Source of the DNA: Panacagrimonas sp052386745 | GTDB taxonomy: Bacteria > Pseudomonadota > Gammaproteobacteria > Nevskiales > Nevskiaceae | Direction of reading: 5' to 3' | Length of the DNA: 64,000 nt | Assembly: GCA_052386745.1 (NCBI GenBank) | Contig: JBQTJW010000006.1 | Coordinates: 1 to 64,000, forward strand | Shown here: one piece after another, positions 36,514 through 49,093 of the stretch | Numbering within the stretch: position 1 is the stretch's first letter | How the letters are laid out: each line of letters begins with the position of its first letter | The notes under the pieces: generated by a model | What the model saw: the letters and a program-made list of their open reading frames with translations, nothing else | Database searches by the model: none | Told to the model about the DNA's origin: nothing | Program-made: the position numbers and the translations under genes

Positions 36514-37305
36514 ATGCGCATGAGCGAGGTGCTGGCCGCCATCCGCCCCACCACCGAAGGGTTCTGGGCCAGCGCGCCCGACACCTGGACCCAGGGCCGC
36601 ACCCTGTTCGGCGGCATGCAGGCCGCCCTGCTGGTGCGCGCCATGCGCTCGCAGCTGGAGGCGGACGTTCCCCTGCGCAGCCTCCAGACCACCTTCGTGG
36701 CGCCGGTGGCGCCCGGCACGGTGGACATGCGCGTGCGCATCCTGCGGCGCGGGAAATCCGCCACCCACGTGGAAGCGCAGATCCTGGACGGCACCCAGGT
36801 GGCGTGCACGGCCGTGGCGGTGTTCGGGCGCAGCCGGCCCTCGCCCATCGCCATCCAACCCGTGCCGCCCAAGGTGGCGGTCGAGCCGGCGCATGCCGTG
36901 CCCTGGCCCTACGTGCCCGGCGTGTCCGCGGCCTTTTCCAGCCACATGGAAAAGCGATACGCCCGCGGCAGCCTGCCGTTCACTGGAGGCAGCGAGGCCC
37001 GCACCCAGGTCTACGTGCGCTTCGTGGACGAGCCGCGCATGGACGAGGCGCTGATCGTGGCGCTGTCCGACGCCATTCCCACGCCGGCCACGTCCCTGCT
37101 CCAGGCCTACGCGCCCGCCAGCTCCATGGCCTGGACGCTGGAGATGCTGGACGACCACCCCGAAACCCTGCCCGCGGACTACTTCCTGCTGGACGCCGAA
37201 GTCACCGCCGCGCGCGATGGTTACGGCTACCAGACCGTCACCGTCTGGAGCAGCGATGGCCGCGCCGTGGCCCTGTCGCGCCAGAGCACGGTGATCTTTG
37301 CGTGA
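36514..37305 (+). CDS. Double-hotdog acyl-CoA thioesterase family protein
   Basis: This 263-residue protein contains two hotdog halves: the first around TLFGGMQAALLVRAMRSQLEADVPLRSLQTTFVAPV, the second around SMAWTLEMLDDHP...YFLLDAEVTAARDGYGYQTVTVWS. The GG-MQ and the Asp/Gln region resemble TesB-like or 4HBT_3 thioesterases that cleave acyl-CoA. It starts 15 bp after serA and may be co-transcribed, though the functions are unrelated. The acyl substrate is unknown. Confidence 0.75.
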   Translation: MRMSEVLAAIRPTTEGFWASAPDTWTQGRTLFGGMQAALLVRAMRSQLEADVPLRSLQTTFVAPVAPGTVDMRVRILRRGKSATHVEAQILDGTQVACTAVAVFGRSRPSPIAIQPVPPKVAVEPAHAVPWPYVPGVSAAFSSHMEKRYARGSLPFTGGSEARTQVYVRFVDEPRMDEALIVALSDAIPTPATSLLQAYAPASSMAWTLEMLDDHPETLPADYFLLDAEVTAARDGYGYQTVTVWSSDGRAVALSRQSTVIFA

Positions 37306-37350
37306 CTCGGGGCGGCACAGAACGGCCGTGCCGGCCAGGGCAGGCGCCGT

Positions 37351-41175
<3,825 letters not shown>

Positions 41176-41181
41176 GGGCCC

Positions 41182-41212
41182 ATTATAGGCCGCTTATCCT
41201 CTTATGCGGATA
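41182..41212 (-). promoter_or_regulatory. metH promoter with palindromic operator-like motif
   Basis: TATAAT at 41187-41182 is a perfect -10 box only 6 bp before ATG 41175. The -35 zone is covered by an inverted repeat TATCC-N8-GGATA (41212-41195), extended by CCGC/GCGG arms. No TTGACA is present, so an activator, or a repressor such as an ArsR-family SAH sensor, may act here. The exact regulator is a guess. Confidence 0.45.
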
Positions 41213-41242
41213 GGCGGATATCGCGCGTCTCCGCCGGCCGCT

Positions 41243-41890
41243 TCAGGGGTCGAGCGGCAGGGTGTGGACCTGCGCTCCAAGCCCGTCGCGACGCGATAAC
41301 TCCATGATTGCGCGGGCCACGTCGTCGCCTTCGATGGCGCGGTACTTGGCCAGCGGACCCAGAAGCATCCTGCCGAGCAAGGGCGCGAGCTTCTGGGCGA
41401 TGGCCTCGGCCGGCCGATATTCCGTCCGCGGCCCCAGGAGCAGCGAGGGGCGCACGATGTGCAGGCTCTCGAACCCGATCTCGCGCAGCGCCTGCTCGGT
41501 GCGGCCCTTCACCCGGCTGTAGTAGACGAGCGAGCGCGGATCGGCCGCCAGCGCGGACACCACGAAGAAGCGCCTGGCGCCGGCGGCTCGCGCGGCGCGG
41601 GCAAAGGCCACGATTATGTGAAAGTCCACGCTTTCGAACGCGGCCTTGGATCCTGCGGCGCGCAGGGTCGTCCCCAGGCAGCAAAAGGCGTCGTCAGGGG
41701 CCAGATTCGCGGGCAGCTGCCGCAGCTTGGCCAGATCAGCGGTGATTGTCTCCAGCCGCTCGTGCGCGACGTCTGGCCGGCGCCTTCCAATGGCGATCAC
41801 CTGCCGGTAACGCGTCTCGGCGAGCAGGCGTCGGAGCAGCTTGCTGCCGACCAGACCGGTATGCCCGGCGATGATGGCGGTTCGTGACAT
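41243..41890 (-). CDS. NAD(P)-binding Rossmann protein (TIP30/HTATIP2-like)
   Basis: This 215-residue protein starts at ATG 41890 (MSRTAIIAGHTGLVG). It has the GxxGxxG dinucleotide loop at 9-15, a CCLGTTLRAAGSKAAFESVD segment and the YYSRVKGRTEQALRE helix with Tyr/Lys as in short-chain dehydrogenases of the TIP30 type. The substrate is unknown. It lies upstream of metH on the same strand (67-bp gap). Confidence 0.8.
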   Translation of the reverse strand: MSRTAIIAGHTGLVGSKLLRRLLAETRYRQVIAIGRRRPDVAHERLETITADLAKLRQLPANLAPDDAFCCLGTTLRAAGSKAAFESVDFHIIVAFARAARAAGARRFFVVSALAADPRSLVYYSRVKGRTEQALREIGFESLHIVRPSLLLGPRTEYRPAEAIAQKLAPLLGRMLLGPLAKYRAIEGDDVARAIMELSRRDGLGAQVHTLPLDP

Positions 41891-42111
41891 GGGTGAAAGT
41901 GGGAACGGGGCCGTTAGTGTAGCCAAGAGGATCGCGGGATCCGGGCCGGGGTGCGGGCACCTCGGCCGCGCACTGTCGGACGAATCTGGGAGACAATGCG
42001 ACGACCCGCTCGATTGCCAGGGGGCCCGGACGTCAATGCGGTGCAACCGAGCCGGTGACCTAGAGGGCGCAAGGCCCTGGGCGAACGAGTCAAGACAAGA
42101 ATGTGGGCGTC

Positions 42112-42136
42112 ATATGCTGCTGATGATCGACAACTA
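42112..42136. repeat. attL direct repeat
   Basis: ATATGCTGCTGATGATCGA, then C, then AACTA. It differs from 47467-47491 only at one base (C here, T there) and contains the trpG start codon at 42114. Confidence 0.88.
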
Positions 42137-42250
42137 TCATCGACATCCAAGGACGTCCGACAACGTGCAGATACAAAATATAACTACCTGATCTTAGTAA
42201 TTTTACTGTGCAGGCTCGTCCAGTTTGATTGATTGATATCCGCGCGGATT

Positions 42251-42288
42251 GCGGGTACTTTTGCGGGTATTGGAGATGAGATACCCGC
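42251..42288. repeat. Left arm-type integrase sites
   Basis: GCGGGTA occurs at 42251 and at 42263 (12 bp apart), with an inverted copy ATACCCGC at 42281-42288 abutting the integrase start. The right end carries the same pair with the same 12-bp spacing. Confidence 0.7.
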
Positions 42289-43188
42289 ATGCCGCTGACC
42301 GACACCGCGATTCGAACCAAGAAGCCGGGTGCTAAACCGAGCAAGTACGCCGATGGTGGCGGGCTGTACTTGGAGGTTCGGCCAACCGGCACCAAACTGT
42401 GGCGATATCGCTACCGCATCGGGAAGGCAGAAAACATCTTTGCCATCGGCGAGTACTTCGACGACAAGCGAAGTGGCCACGTGTCCCTTGAGCAGGCAAG
42501 GCGAGCCCGTGACGATGCTCGCGTGCTGGTGCGGAAAGGTGTTCATCCGACCCATCAGCGCCGGCAAGATCGGCTCGTAAAAATTGCGGAGGCGAACAAC
42601 ACGTTCGAGGGCGTGGCGCGGGAGTGGATGGGTGAGCATAAGGAGTGGTCGAACTACTACCGCAACCAGGTCAAGAGGACCTTCGAAGTCGATGTCTTTC
42701 CGAAGATCGGGCAGATTCCGATCAAGGAAGTCGAGGCGGCTCAGCTACTCGCAATCCTTCGAGCCATTGCAGCCCGCGGAGCTGAAACCGTCGCGCTGAA
42801 CGTGCGTCAGTGGTCGTCCGCAATTTTCCGCTATGCGGTGTCAACCCTTCGAGCGGACAGCGACCCTGCGGCCGCACTGAAGGGCGCAATAATTAAACCG
42901 CCGACCAAGCACAGCAAAGCCCTTGACCAAAATGAGCTCAGGTCGCTTGCCTTGGCAATCGATGGCTATGCGGGATACCGCACCACCGTTATCGGCCTGA
43001 ATCTGTTGCTCCTGACCTTTGTTAGGACTATCGAACTTCGTTCCGCCCAGTGGTCAGATATTGACCTCGACAAACCGGAATGGAAGGTTCCAGCCAGGCG
43101 CATGAAAAAGCGCGTGGTGCACACCGTCCCCCTCTCCAGGCAATCAGTTGCTCTGATCAAAGAACTGAAAACGCTCACCGGCGGTGGG
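42289..43188 (+). pseudogene. P4-type tyrosine integrase, N-terminal 300 residues, fused to a helicase fragment
   Basis: The first 300 residues have the Arm-DNA-binding start (DUF4102; MPLTDTAIRTKKPGAKPSKYADGGG), the core-binding domain (TFEGVAREWMGEHKEWSN...) and the beginning of the catalytic domain. Arg246 (FVRTIELR) and the beta-strand Lys (ARRMKK) are present. The frame then switches without a stop into a helicase after LKTLTGGG. The HxxR box and nucleophile Tyr are absent, so recombinase activity is lost. The full fused frame ends at 44547 (752 residues). Confidence 0.85.
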
Positions 43189-44547
43189 TTGCTCCACGCC
43201 GCTTGCGCCAACATCTTCAGGTTTGGGAAGTCCGACTCCTCGCACGGTTTTTCGCTCCCCCTGCATAAGCACCAGGCAGAAGCGATCAGCCTTGCTGCCG
43301 CCGGGGAGAGCTACGTCCTCACCACCGGAACCGGCTCGGGCAAATCGCTGGGCTATTTCATCCCGATTGTCGACGCCTGCCTGAAGGCCAAGGCCCTCGA
43401 CCCGACCAAGCGCACGCGCGCCATCGTGATCTACCCGATGAACGCGCTTGCCAATTCGCAGCTGGAAGAGCTGAAGAAGTTTCTCGGCGTTGATCCCGCG
43501 GAGAGGGCGGTCACCTTCGGCCGATACACGGGACAGGAGTCGGACGAGGAGCGGCAGGCCATGGCGGCCAATCCGCCAGACATTCTCCTGACCAACTTCA
43601 TGATGCTCGAACTGCTGATGACCCGGCAGAACGACATCGACAAAGCCGTGATGCGCAATGCCAAGGGCCTGCGCTTCCTGATTCTGGACGAGCTCCACAC
43701 CTACCGCGGACGTCAGGGCGCAGACGTTGCCCTTCTGGTTCGCCGCGTTCGTGAGGCTCTGGCAGATCGACTGATCTGCATCGGCACGTCGGCGACCATG
43801 GCGACCGACGGCACCGAGATGGAACGCAACCGCATCGTTGCGGACGTTGCGAGTCGCCTGTTCGGCACTCCTATTCCAGACCGGAACGTGGTGACCGAAA
43901 CGCTCCGCCGGGTAACGCCGGAGACACAAACCGATCAATCCGTGGCGCCCCAGTTGGCGGCTGCCATTCGGGTAGGGATTCCCGAGACGCTCGATTACGA
44001 CGAGTTGTGCCGGCACCCGATGTCAGTTTGGGTGGAGATGACGCTCGGCCTGACCTACGAAAGTGGCAAGCCACGGCGCGCGAAACCGCTGACCTTGATG
44101 GAGGCGGCCAATCGTCTGGCCGCTGCCTCTGGAGAAAGCGCCCCGAGCTGCCTCACCTACCTGCAGCAGTTTCTTCTCAAGGCGCACGACGTCGTCGACG
44201 CGACCGGCAAGTCACTCTTTGCGTTCAAGCTCCATCAATTCATCTCGGGCGGCGGCAAGGTTTACGTCTCACTGGAAGCCCCCGGACAGCGTGCAATCAC
44301 TCTGGAAGGACAGCAGTTCGTTCCGGGCGATGACAGCCGGCAGCGCCGCTTCTACCACGCGCACTTTTGCCGCGACTGCGGCCAGGAATACTTGCCGGTC
44401 TGGGATGCCGATGGCATCGAAGGCAAGACGTTCGAGCCGCGCAACATCGACGAGCGACAGAGTGAAGACGAGCAGGTGACGTTCGGATTCCTGATGCCAG
44501 ATGCGACAAAGATCTGGGACGACACCTCGCGTTCCTCCACCCAGTAG
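43189..44547 (+). pseudogene. DExH helicase fragment (DUF1998/MrfA-like), fused to the integrase
   Basis: From residue 301 the frame encodes an SF2 helicase lacking its N-terminus. The Q-motif-like LHKHQAEAI, Walker A TGTGSGKS (346-353), IYPMNALANSQ, the DELH box (467-470) followed by TYRGRQGADV, and motif III GTSATM are all present. A Cys motif (CRDCGQEYLP) comes later. The C-terminal helicase lobe and the DUF1998/MZB part are missing, because the frame runs into reverse-strand ATPase sequence near 44520. Large helicases of this sort occur in defence loci (DISARM and relatives); the exact one cannot be named. Confidence 0.75.
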
Positions 44548-45278
44548 CGCGGGCGCACTGCGAAATCAGGATCGGCTTCCGGGAAGCCGCCGTAGTTGAG
44601 ATAGTTGATGAACTCGGCGTTGAGTGCCTGGATATCGGTCGCCAGGTAATTCGGCGGGCGGCCTTCCTGCGGCTCGATTTCTCGGATGAGGCTTTCTTCG
44701 GTGCCTGCGAAGCGCAGGTACTCGGCGAAGGTGAGCGGCGGCAGGATGAACTCGCTGAAGCGGCCGGCGCCGGATTCGCGGCTCTTCATGCGTAGCGCTG
44801 CGGCGGCCGATCCGCTCGCGACGAAGTGAATGTGCGGGTAGGTGTCGACCAAGGACTTGAGGTGAACCTCCCAGTCCTTCAGGTACTGCACCTCGTCAAA
44901 CAGAATCCACAGCGGCTTGGCGGAAGGATGCCGGTGCAGGTCCGTGAACATCTGCACCAGGCTTTCCAGCGAGCGACCGGAATACAGCGGCGTGTCGAGT
45001 GACAGGAACAGGATCTGGGTGCCGGCCACGCCCTCGTCGAGCAGACGCGCGACGAGATGCTTGAGCATCACGGTCTTGCCGACGCGGCGCGGGCCAATCA
45101 GCACCACCGCGCGACGGACTTCGATCTGCAGGACCAGGTTCGAGAACTGGGTGAAGTAGGCGCGGCGCGGCCAGCCAGCTTCTTCCGGATCGATGCCCTC
45201 ACCAGCCCGCCACCAAGGGTTGTCGGTGTTCAGCCGTCGCTGCACTTCGTGCGGCGGAATCTGAAGGTCGGTTGCCAT
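44535..45278 (-). pseudogene. AAA ATPase (AAA_14/DUF4143 type), C-terminally truncated
   Basis: The intact N-terminal part starts at ATG 45278. Walker A is GPRRVGKT (62-69), Walker B is LWILFDEVQYLKDWE (123-137), and the sensor region HFVASGSAAAALRMKSRESGAGR and LPPLTFAEYL are family-typical. After about residue 247 (PRYWVEERE) the frame enters the complement of the helicase fragment and ends at 44352, so the C-terminal DUF4143 nuclease-like domain is lost. The breakpoint coincides with the end of the converging helicase fragment. Confidence 0.75.
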
Positions 45279-45384
45279 TGGTGCGCGGCGGTGGCCCTAA
45301 AATGTCGAATTAGACGTTGTCGTCAGTGCTTATTTGAACGATACGTGATTTCCATCGTCGAGACAAAGGGTTGGGGCGTCATCG

Positions 45385-45560
45385 CTACGCGGGCGGCGTA
45401 GGCAACAGGACGTAAACGCCCATCACATCCACCGGCAGGCTGGCCGTCACTTGATAGCTGCCCTTGGCGTCTGCGGCCTTGCGTACCCGACGATGGTCCT
45501 GGAGCAGAGTCTGGGCACGCTCGTTGGCAAGGGTTCCCGAAAAAGAAGCCGCCAAATCGC
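45385..45560 (-). pseudogene. C-terminal remnant of an SNF2-type helicase
   Basis: A short minus-strand frame ends in GTLANERAQTLLQDHRRVRKAADAKGS...LPVDVMGVYVLLPTPPA. From memory this is the typical tail of large SNF2-family helicases found in defence islands (DrmD-like proteins end with LPxDVLGVYVLLP). The rest of the gene is gone. The upstream edge abuts the DUF927 fragment near 45550. Evidence is short-range homology recalled by eye only. Confidence 0.5.
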
Positions 45561-45795
45561 ACGTCGACATCTTCATTTGCGGTCCCCTTCACATCGAGGC
45601 ACAAACCGCCGACACCACAGGCAACAGTTATGGCCGATTGCTGAGGTTCATGAGCACCAGGGATGTCTGGCGCCAGTTCTCGCTGCCTATGCGCATGCTG
45701 AGCGGTGACGGAGCGGAAGTGCGTGGACAGCTCATGGATCAAGGATTGAGGATCAATCCCGACCAGCGCCAGCACTTCAATCGTTTCCTTCAGGG
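45548..45795 (+). pseudogene. DUF927 domain fragment
   Basis: About 80 residues (SHVDIFICGPLHIEAQTADTTGNSYGRLL...FSLPMRMLSGDGAEVRGQLMDQGLRI) match the start of DUF927, a domain in primase-helicase-like proteins of integrative elements. The frame is open from 45464 and continues to 45907 in unrelated sequence. Walker motifs of the full domain are absent. Confidence 0.6.
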
Positions 45796-45829
45796 CCCAG
45801 CTCCGAAAAATCTGGCTACATGCGCCACG

Positions 45830-46515
45830 ACGATCGGCTGGGCCGACAAGGTGACCGTGCCTATTGGAGTGGCGAGAGCCGGCTCAAGCAGGCCGAGGAC
45901 GATCTGAAGGCCGCGATGATACGCGGCAAGGCTTGGTCCGAGGCGACAACTCGACAGACTACGGCCGCCGAAGCCCTGGACGCGGCGCGCACTGCGCTGG
46001 CGGACAATGCGCATCGCAGGACCCTGCTCGAACGCGTGCGTCGTGTTGCCCCGCACCTGCAGAAGCTGCAGCAGGTCAGTGTCCAGATCGACGAGCTCGT
46101 CCAAGTGCCGCTCCTGCCGCAAGATGCCGAGGAGCTTTTGCGCAAGGTCGAACAGAAACTCGCGAGCACCGCGCAGACGATCATGAGCGAGACGGCCCGA
46201 CGGGAAGTAGCCGACCAGGATATGAAAGCAGCGCCGTTGGATGCGCAGGCTCTCGCACTGGAGCAGGACATCAAGGGGCTGGGTGTCCAACGCGCTGGCG
46301 TGGCGCGCCACGGAGTAGATGTGTCCAAGCGCGGCCAGGAGGCTGACGCCCTGGAAGCCGCGGCACTGCGCGACGCCGCGCGCTTACGGCTTGCCGCCGG
46401 CGATGTGGCCGCTCTGCGGATGGCTCTCCCGGCAGCAGAATTGCGCAAGGCGCTGGCCGCCCAGGCTGTGGCCTATACGGGCAAGTCTTCCAATCTCACA
46501 GCGACCCTGCGAGCC
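45830..46515 (+). pseudogene. YhaN-like coiled-coil ATPase fragment
   Basis: The frame 45820-46530 encodes long coiled-coil helices (SRLKQAEDDLKAAMIRGKAWSEA, RRTLLERVRRVAPHLQKLQQVSVQIDEL) typical of the middle part of YhaN/SbcC-type ATPases. It has neither the N-terminal Walker A half nor the C-terminal signature half. It abuts the truncated WYL gene near 46515. It may derive from a gene near the DUF927 donor. Confidence 0.55.
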
Positions 46516-47240
46516 GACACGAACCGATGAAGGGGCCAATGCAGGAGCTTGGGGTCGTCCGCTCGCGTGCAGACCAGGTAGATCACCGGCTCGCGCAGCA
46601 CCAGGCCCAGCGGGTTGAGGAGGTAGCTCGAGGGCTCCTTCGCGCCCAGCTTGAGGTAGCGCACCTCGAGCTGCTGTTCGGCGAAGACCGCGCCGTAAAG
46701 GACATTCATCAGGTCGGCGTCAATGTCTGCGCCGATCCGCTTTGGGATGTTGCGAACGATCCGAACCTTGCGCGGCCATGCGGCCAGCTGCCGCTTTCCG
46801 CCGAAGTGAACCTTCATCTGGGCCTGCCGGACCAGGGGCCGGATCTCGTTGACGACGCTCGGCGGCAGAAGACCCGAGATCATCTGCTCGGCCAAAACCA
46901 GGGTCATGGCCTCGGCGTCACCCATCAGGGGAAAGACCAGTCGCTCACCCTTCCTGAAACTCCAGCCGCCGGGTTTCGAGGTGGCCTCGAACTGGATCGG
47001 GAAGCGTTCCGCGAGGTGGCGCAGGTCACGCTCCACGGTGCGCCGACCAACGTTAAAGGAGGGATCCTTGCCTCTTCGCCGGGCGATGAGTTCTGCGACC
47101 GAGATCTGGGTCGGATATTCAGGGATGTCCGACAGAAGCAGGACCATCCGGATTGCGGAATCAGCCAATGCGGTCCCCGCATTATTTTTGTGGTGCGGCC
47201 CTGCGCGACTCGTTCGATGCCGCAGCTCGACCAGCATCGT
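46473..47240 (-). pseudogene. WYL-domain transcriptional regulator, C-terminally truncated
   Basis: The N-terminal winged helix (IRMVLLLSDIPEYPTQISVAEL...NVGRRTVERDLRHLAERFPI) and the WYL domain (LEVRYLKLGAKEPSSYLLNPLGLVLREPVIYLVCTR) match BrxR/CapW-like regulators, which sit at the head of phage-defence operons. The start is uncertain: ATG 47240 is the best available, though the homology begins about 30 codons later. After HRFVSARR the frame enters complement of the YhaN-like fragment and stops at 46473. The C-terminal effector-binding domain is therefore lost. Confidence 0.75.
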
Positions 47241-47395
47241 CGCACGGCAGCATCGAGGTCGCGAGCATCCTCCACTGCCGGGTTTGCATTGATGCTCCCG
47301 GACGCCGTGCCGCCGCCCCGCATCGATGATTGAATCTGCGCGACAATATCGAGCCGGATGTCGTGTGATCGCAGACGGGAGTGGCAAAAAAGAAT

Positions 47396-47419
47396 GCGGG
47401 TATCGTTGCGGGTATTGGG
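47396..47419. repeat. Right arm-type integrase sites
   Basis: GCGGGTAT at 47396 and GCGGGTATTGGG at 47408 repeat the left-end pair (GCGGGTATTGG at 42263) with the same 12-bp spacing. Confidence 0.7.
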
Positions 47420-47466
47420 TAATATCTTTCGCAGCGCTTATTTGTTAAATCAATAAGTTGAGTCAA

Positions 47467-47491
47467 ATATGCTGCTGATGATCGATAACTA
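47467..47491. repeat. attR direct repeat overlapping the trpG start
   Basis: ATATGCTGCTGATGATCGA, then T, then AACTA; the first 23 bases from ATG 47469 are trpG codons 1-8. It is the partner of 42112-42136. Confidence 0.88.
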
Positions 47492-48050
47492 CGACTCTTT
47501 CACCTACAACCTCGTGCAGTATTTCGGCGAGCTGGGGGCGGAGGTGGAAGTGCACCGCAACGACGCCATCACGGTGGACGAGGTGGCGGCCCGTAAGCCG
47601 AGCCATATCGTGCTCTCGCCCGGTCCGTGCACGCCCAACGAGGCGGGCATCTGTCTGCAGCTGATCCACGAACTGCAGGGCAGGATTCCCATTCTCGGCG
47701 TGTGCCTGGGCCACCAGGCGATTGGCCAGGCGTTTGGTGGCACGGTGAGCCGGGCGCGGGAGGTGATGCACGGCAAGGTCAGCCAGATTCATCACCGCAG
47801 CCGCGGCGTATTCAAGGATCTGCCTTCACCCTACACCGCCACGCGGTATCACTCGCTGATCGTGGAGCGGGATGGGCTGACGGAGGATTTCGAAATCACC
47901 GCCTGGACCGAATTCGAAGACGGTTCCATGGACGAGATCATGGGCTTGCGCCACCGCAGCCTGTCGATCGAGGGGGTGCAGTTTCATCCGGAGTCCATCC
48001 TTACCGAGCACGGGCACGCCCTGCTCAAGAATTTTCTGGAGAACGGCTGA
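47469..48050 (+). CDS. trpG: Anthranilate synthase glutamine amidotransferase component (TrpG/PabA)
   Basis: This 193-residue class I glutaminase supplies ammonia to chorismate-using TrpE/PabB. The nucleophile Cys is in GVCLGHQAIGQAFGG (near residue 79) and the His-Glu pair is in HPESILTEHG. The oxyanion text LSPGPCTPNEAG is intact. The first eight codons are the attR repeat, so the integration recreated the gene without changing its protein. Its upstream DNA is now element DNA, with only a weak ribosome binding site. trpD follows with a TGATG overlap. Confidence 0.95.
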   Translation: MLLMIDNYDSFTYNLVQYFGELGAEVEVHRNDAITVDEVAARKPSHIVLSPGPCTPNEAGICLQLIHELQGRIPILGVCLGHQAIGQAFGGTVSRAREVMHGKVSQIHHRSRGVFKDLPSPYTATRYHSLIVERDGLTEDFEITAWTEFEDGSMDEIMGLRHRSLSIEGVQFHPESILTEHGHALLKNFLENG

Positions 48051-49093
48051 TGGCCATTTCGGCGCAGGAAGCCCTGCAGCGGGTCATTGAACACCGCGAG
48101 ATATTTGCAGACGAGATGGTGGACCTGTTCCGCGCCATCATGCGCGGGGAAATTTCACCGGTCATGACGGCTGCCATCCTCACCGGGCTGAGGGTGAAGA
48201 AGGAAACCGTGGGCGAAATCGCGGCCGCCGCCAGCGTCATGCGCGAACTGTCGCGGCGTGTCCCCGTGGCCGCGGACGGGCCCAAGCCCTTGCTCGATAT
48301 CGTGGGTACGGGGGGCGATGGCGCGCACAGCTTCAACATCTCCACCGCGTCCACCTTCGTTGCCGCGGCCGCCGGTGCGCGGGTGGCCAAGCACGGCAAC
48401 CGCGGGGTGTCGTCCCGATCGGGCAGCGCCGACGTGCTCGAAGCGCTGGGCGCCGTGATCGACCTGCAACCCGACCAGGTGGCCCGCTGCATCGGGCAGT
48501 GCGGAATCGGGTTCATGTTCGCGCCCAATCACCATCCTGCAATGAAGGCGGTGGGCCCGGTACGGCGCGAGATGGGGGTCCGGACCCTGTTCAACATCCT
48601 CGGTCCGCTGACCAACCCGGCCGGTGCGCCCAACATACTCATGGGCGTTTTTCATGCGGACCTCGTCGGTATCCAGGTGCGGGTGCTGCAGCGGCTGGGG
48701 GTGGACCGGGCGCTGGTCGTGTGGGGGACCGACGGGCTGGACGAGCTGACGCTGGGGGGGGCTACCCGCATCGGTGAACTGCGCGACGGAGCGGTACGCG
48801 AGTACGAGGTCCACCCGGAAGATTTCGGGCTGGCCATGGCCGGCAGCCGCTCGCTCGCGGTCGCGGATGCAACGGAATCGAGCGCCCGCCTGGTGGAGGC
48901 GCTGGAGAACAAGCCCGGCATCGCGCGGGAGATCGTGGTGCTCAACGCCGGTGCAGCCCTTTACGCGGCCGGGCTGGAAACCTCGATCAAAAGCGGCATC
49001 GATCTTGCGCAGGCGACGCTGAGCAGCGGCGCGGCTCGCGCCAAGCTGAGCGAATTCCTGGCTTGCACTCAAGAGGTGGCGGGGAAGTCATGA
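48050..49093 (+). CDS. trpD: Anthranilate phosphoribosyltransferase
   Basis: This 347-residue enzyme transfers phosphoribose from PRPP to anthranilate. The glycine-rich PRPP loop DIVGTGGDGAHSFNIST lies near 82-98, followed by the KHGNRGVSSRSGSADVLEALG segment and the anthranilate region GIGFMFAPNHHPAM. ATG 48050 shares one base with the trpG stop; the stop overlaps trpC by ATGA. The start upstream at 47627 in the same frame is a shadow of trpG. Confidence 0.96.
   Translation: MAISAQEALQRVIEHREIFADEMVDLFRAIMRGEISPVMTAAILTGLRVKKETVGEIAAAASVMRELSRRVPVAADGPKPLLDIVGTGGDGAHSFNISTASTFVAAAAGARVAKHGNRGVSSRSGSADVLEALGAVIDLQPDQVARCIGQCGIGFMFAPNHHPAMKAVGPVRREMGVRTLFNILGPLTNPAGAPNILMGVFHADLVGIQVRVLQRLGVDRALVVWGTDGLDELTLGGATRIGELRDGAVREYEVHPEDFGLAMAGSRSLAVADATESSARLVEALENKPGIAREIVVLNAGAALYAAGLETSIKSGIDLAQATLSSGAARAKLSEFLACTQEVAGKS

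Larger units (their letters stand above)
41891..42288. other. Gap holding the original trpG upstream region, attL and the integrase promoter
   Basis: Up to 42111 this is probably the pre-insertion upstream region (promoter) of trpG. At 42112-42136 lies attL. A 25-codon orphan reading frame, 42114-42191, begins with the first seven trpG codons and then runs into element DNA. From 42192 to 42288 there is AT-rich element DNA with integrase arm sites. No other gene is seen. Confidence 0.6.
42112..47491. mobile_element. Integrated element in the 5' end of trpG, internally decayed
   Basis: A 5.4-kb segment is flanked by 25-bp repeats of the trpG start. The integrase gene lies just inside the left end, and pairs of GCGGGTA arm-type repeats lie near both ends. 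That is the classic layout of a P4-type tyrosine-recombinase island. The integrase is truncated, so the element cannot excise itself. All internal genes are incomplete. Confidence 0.85.

Noticed and set aside
43189..47240. A complete DISARM or BREX system
   Set aside because: Only fragments of helicases and a WYL regulator are present. There is no methylase, DrmB, DrmC, PglX or PglZ.
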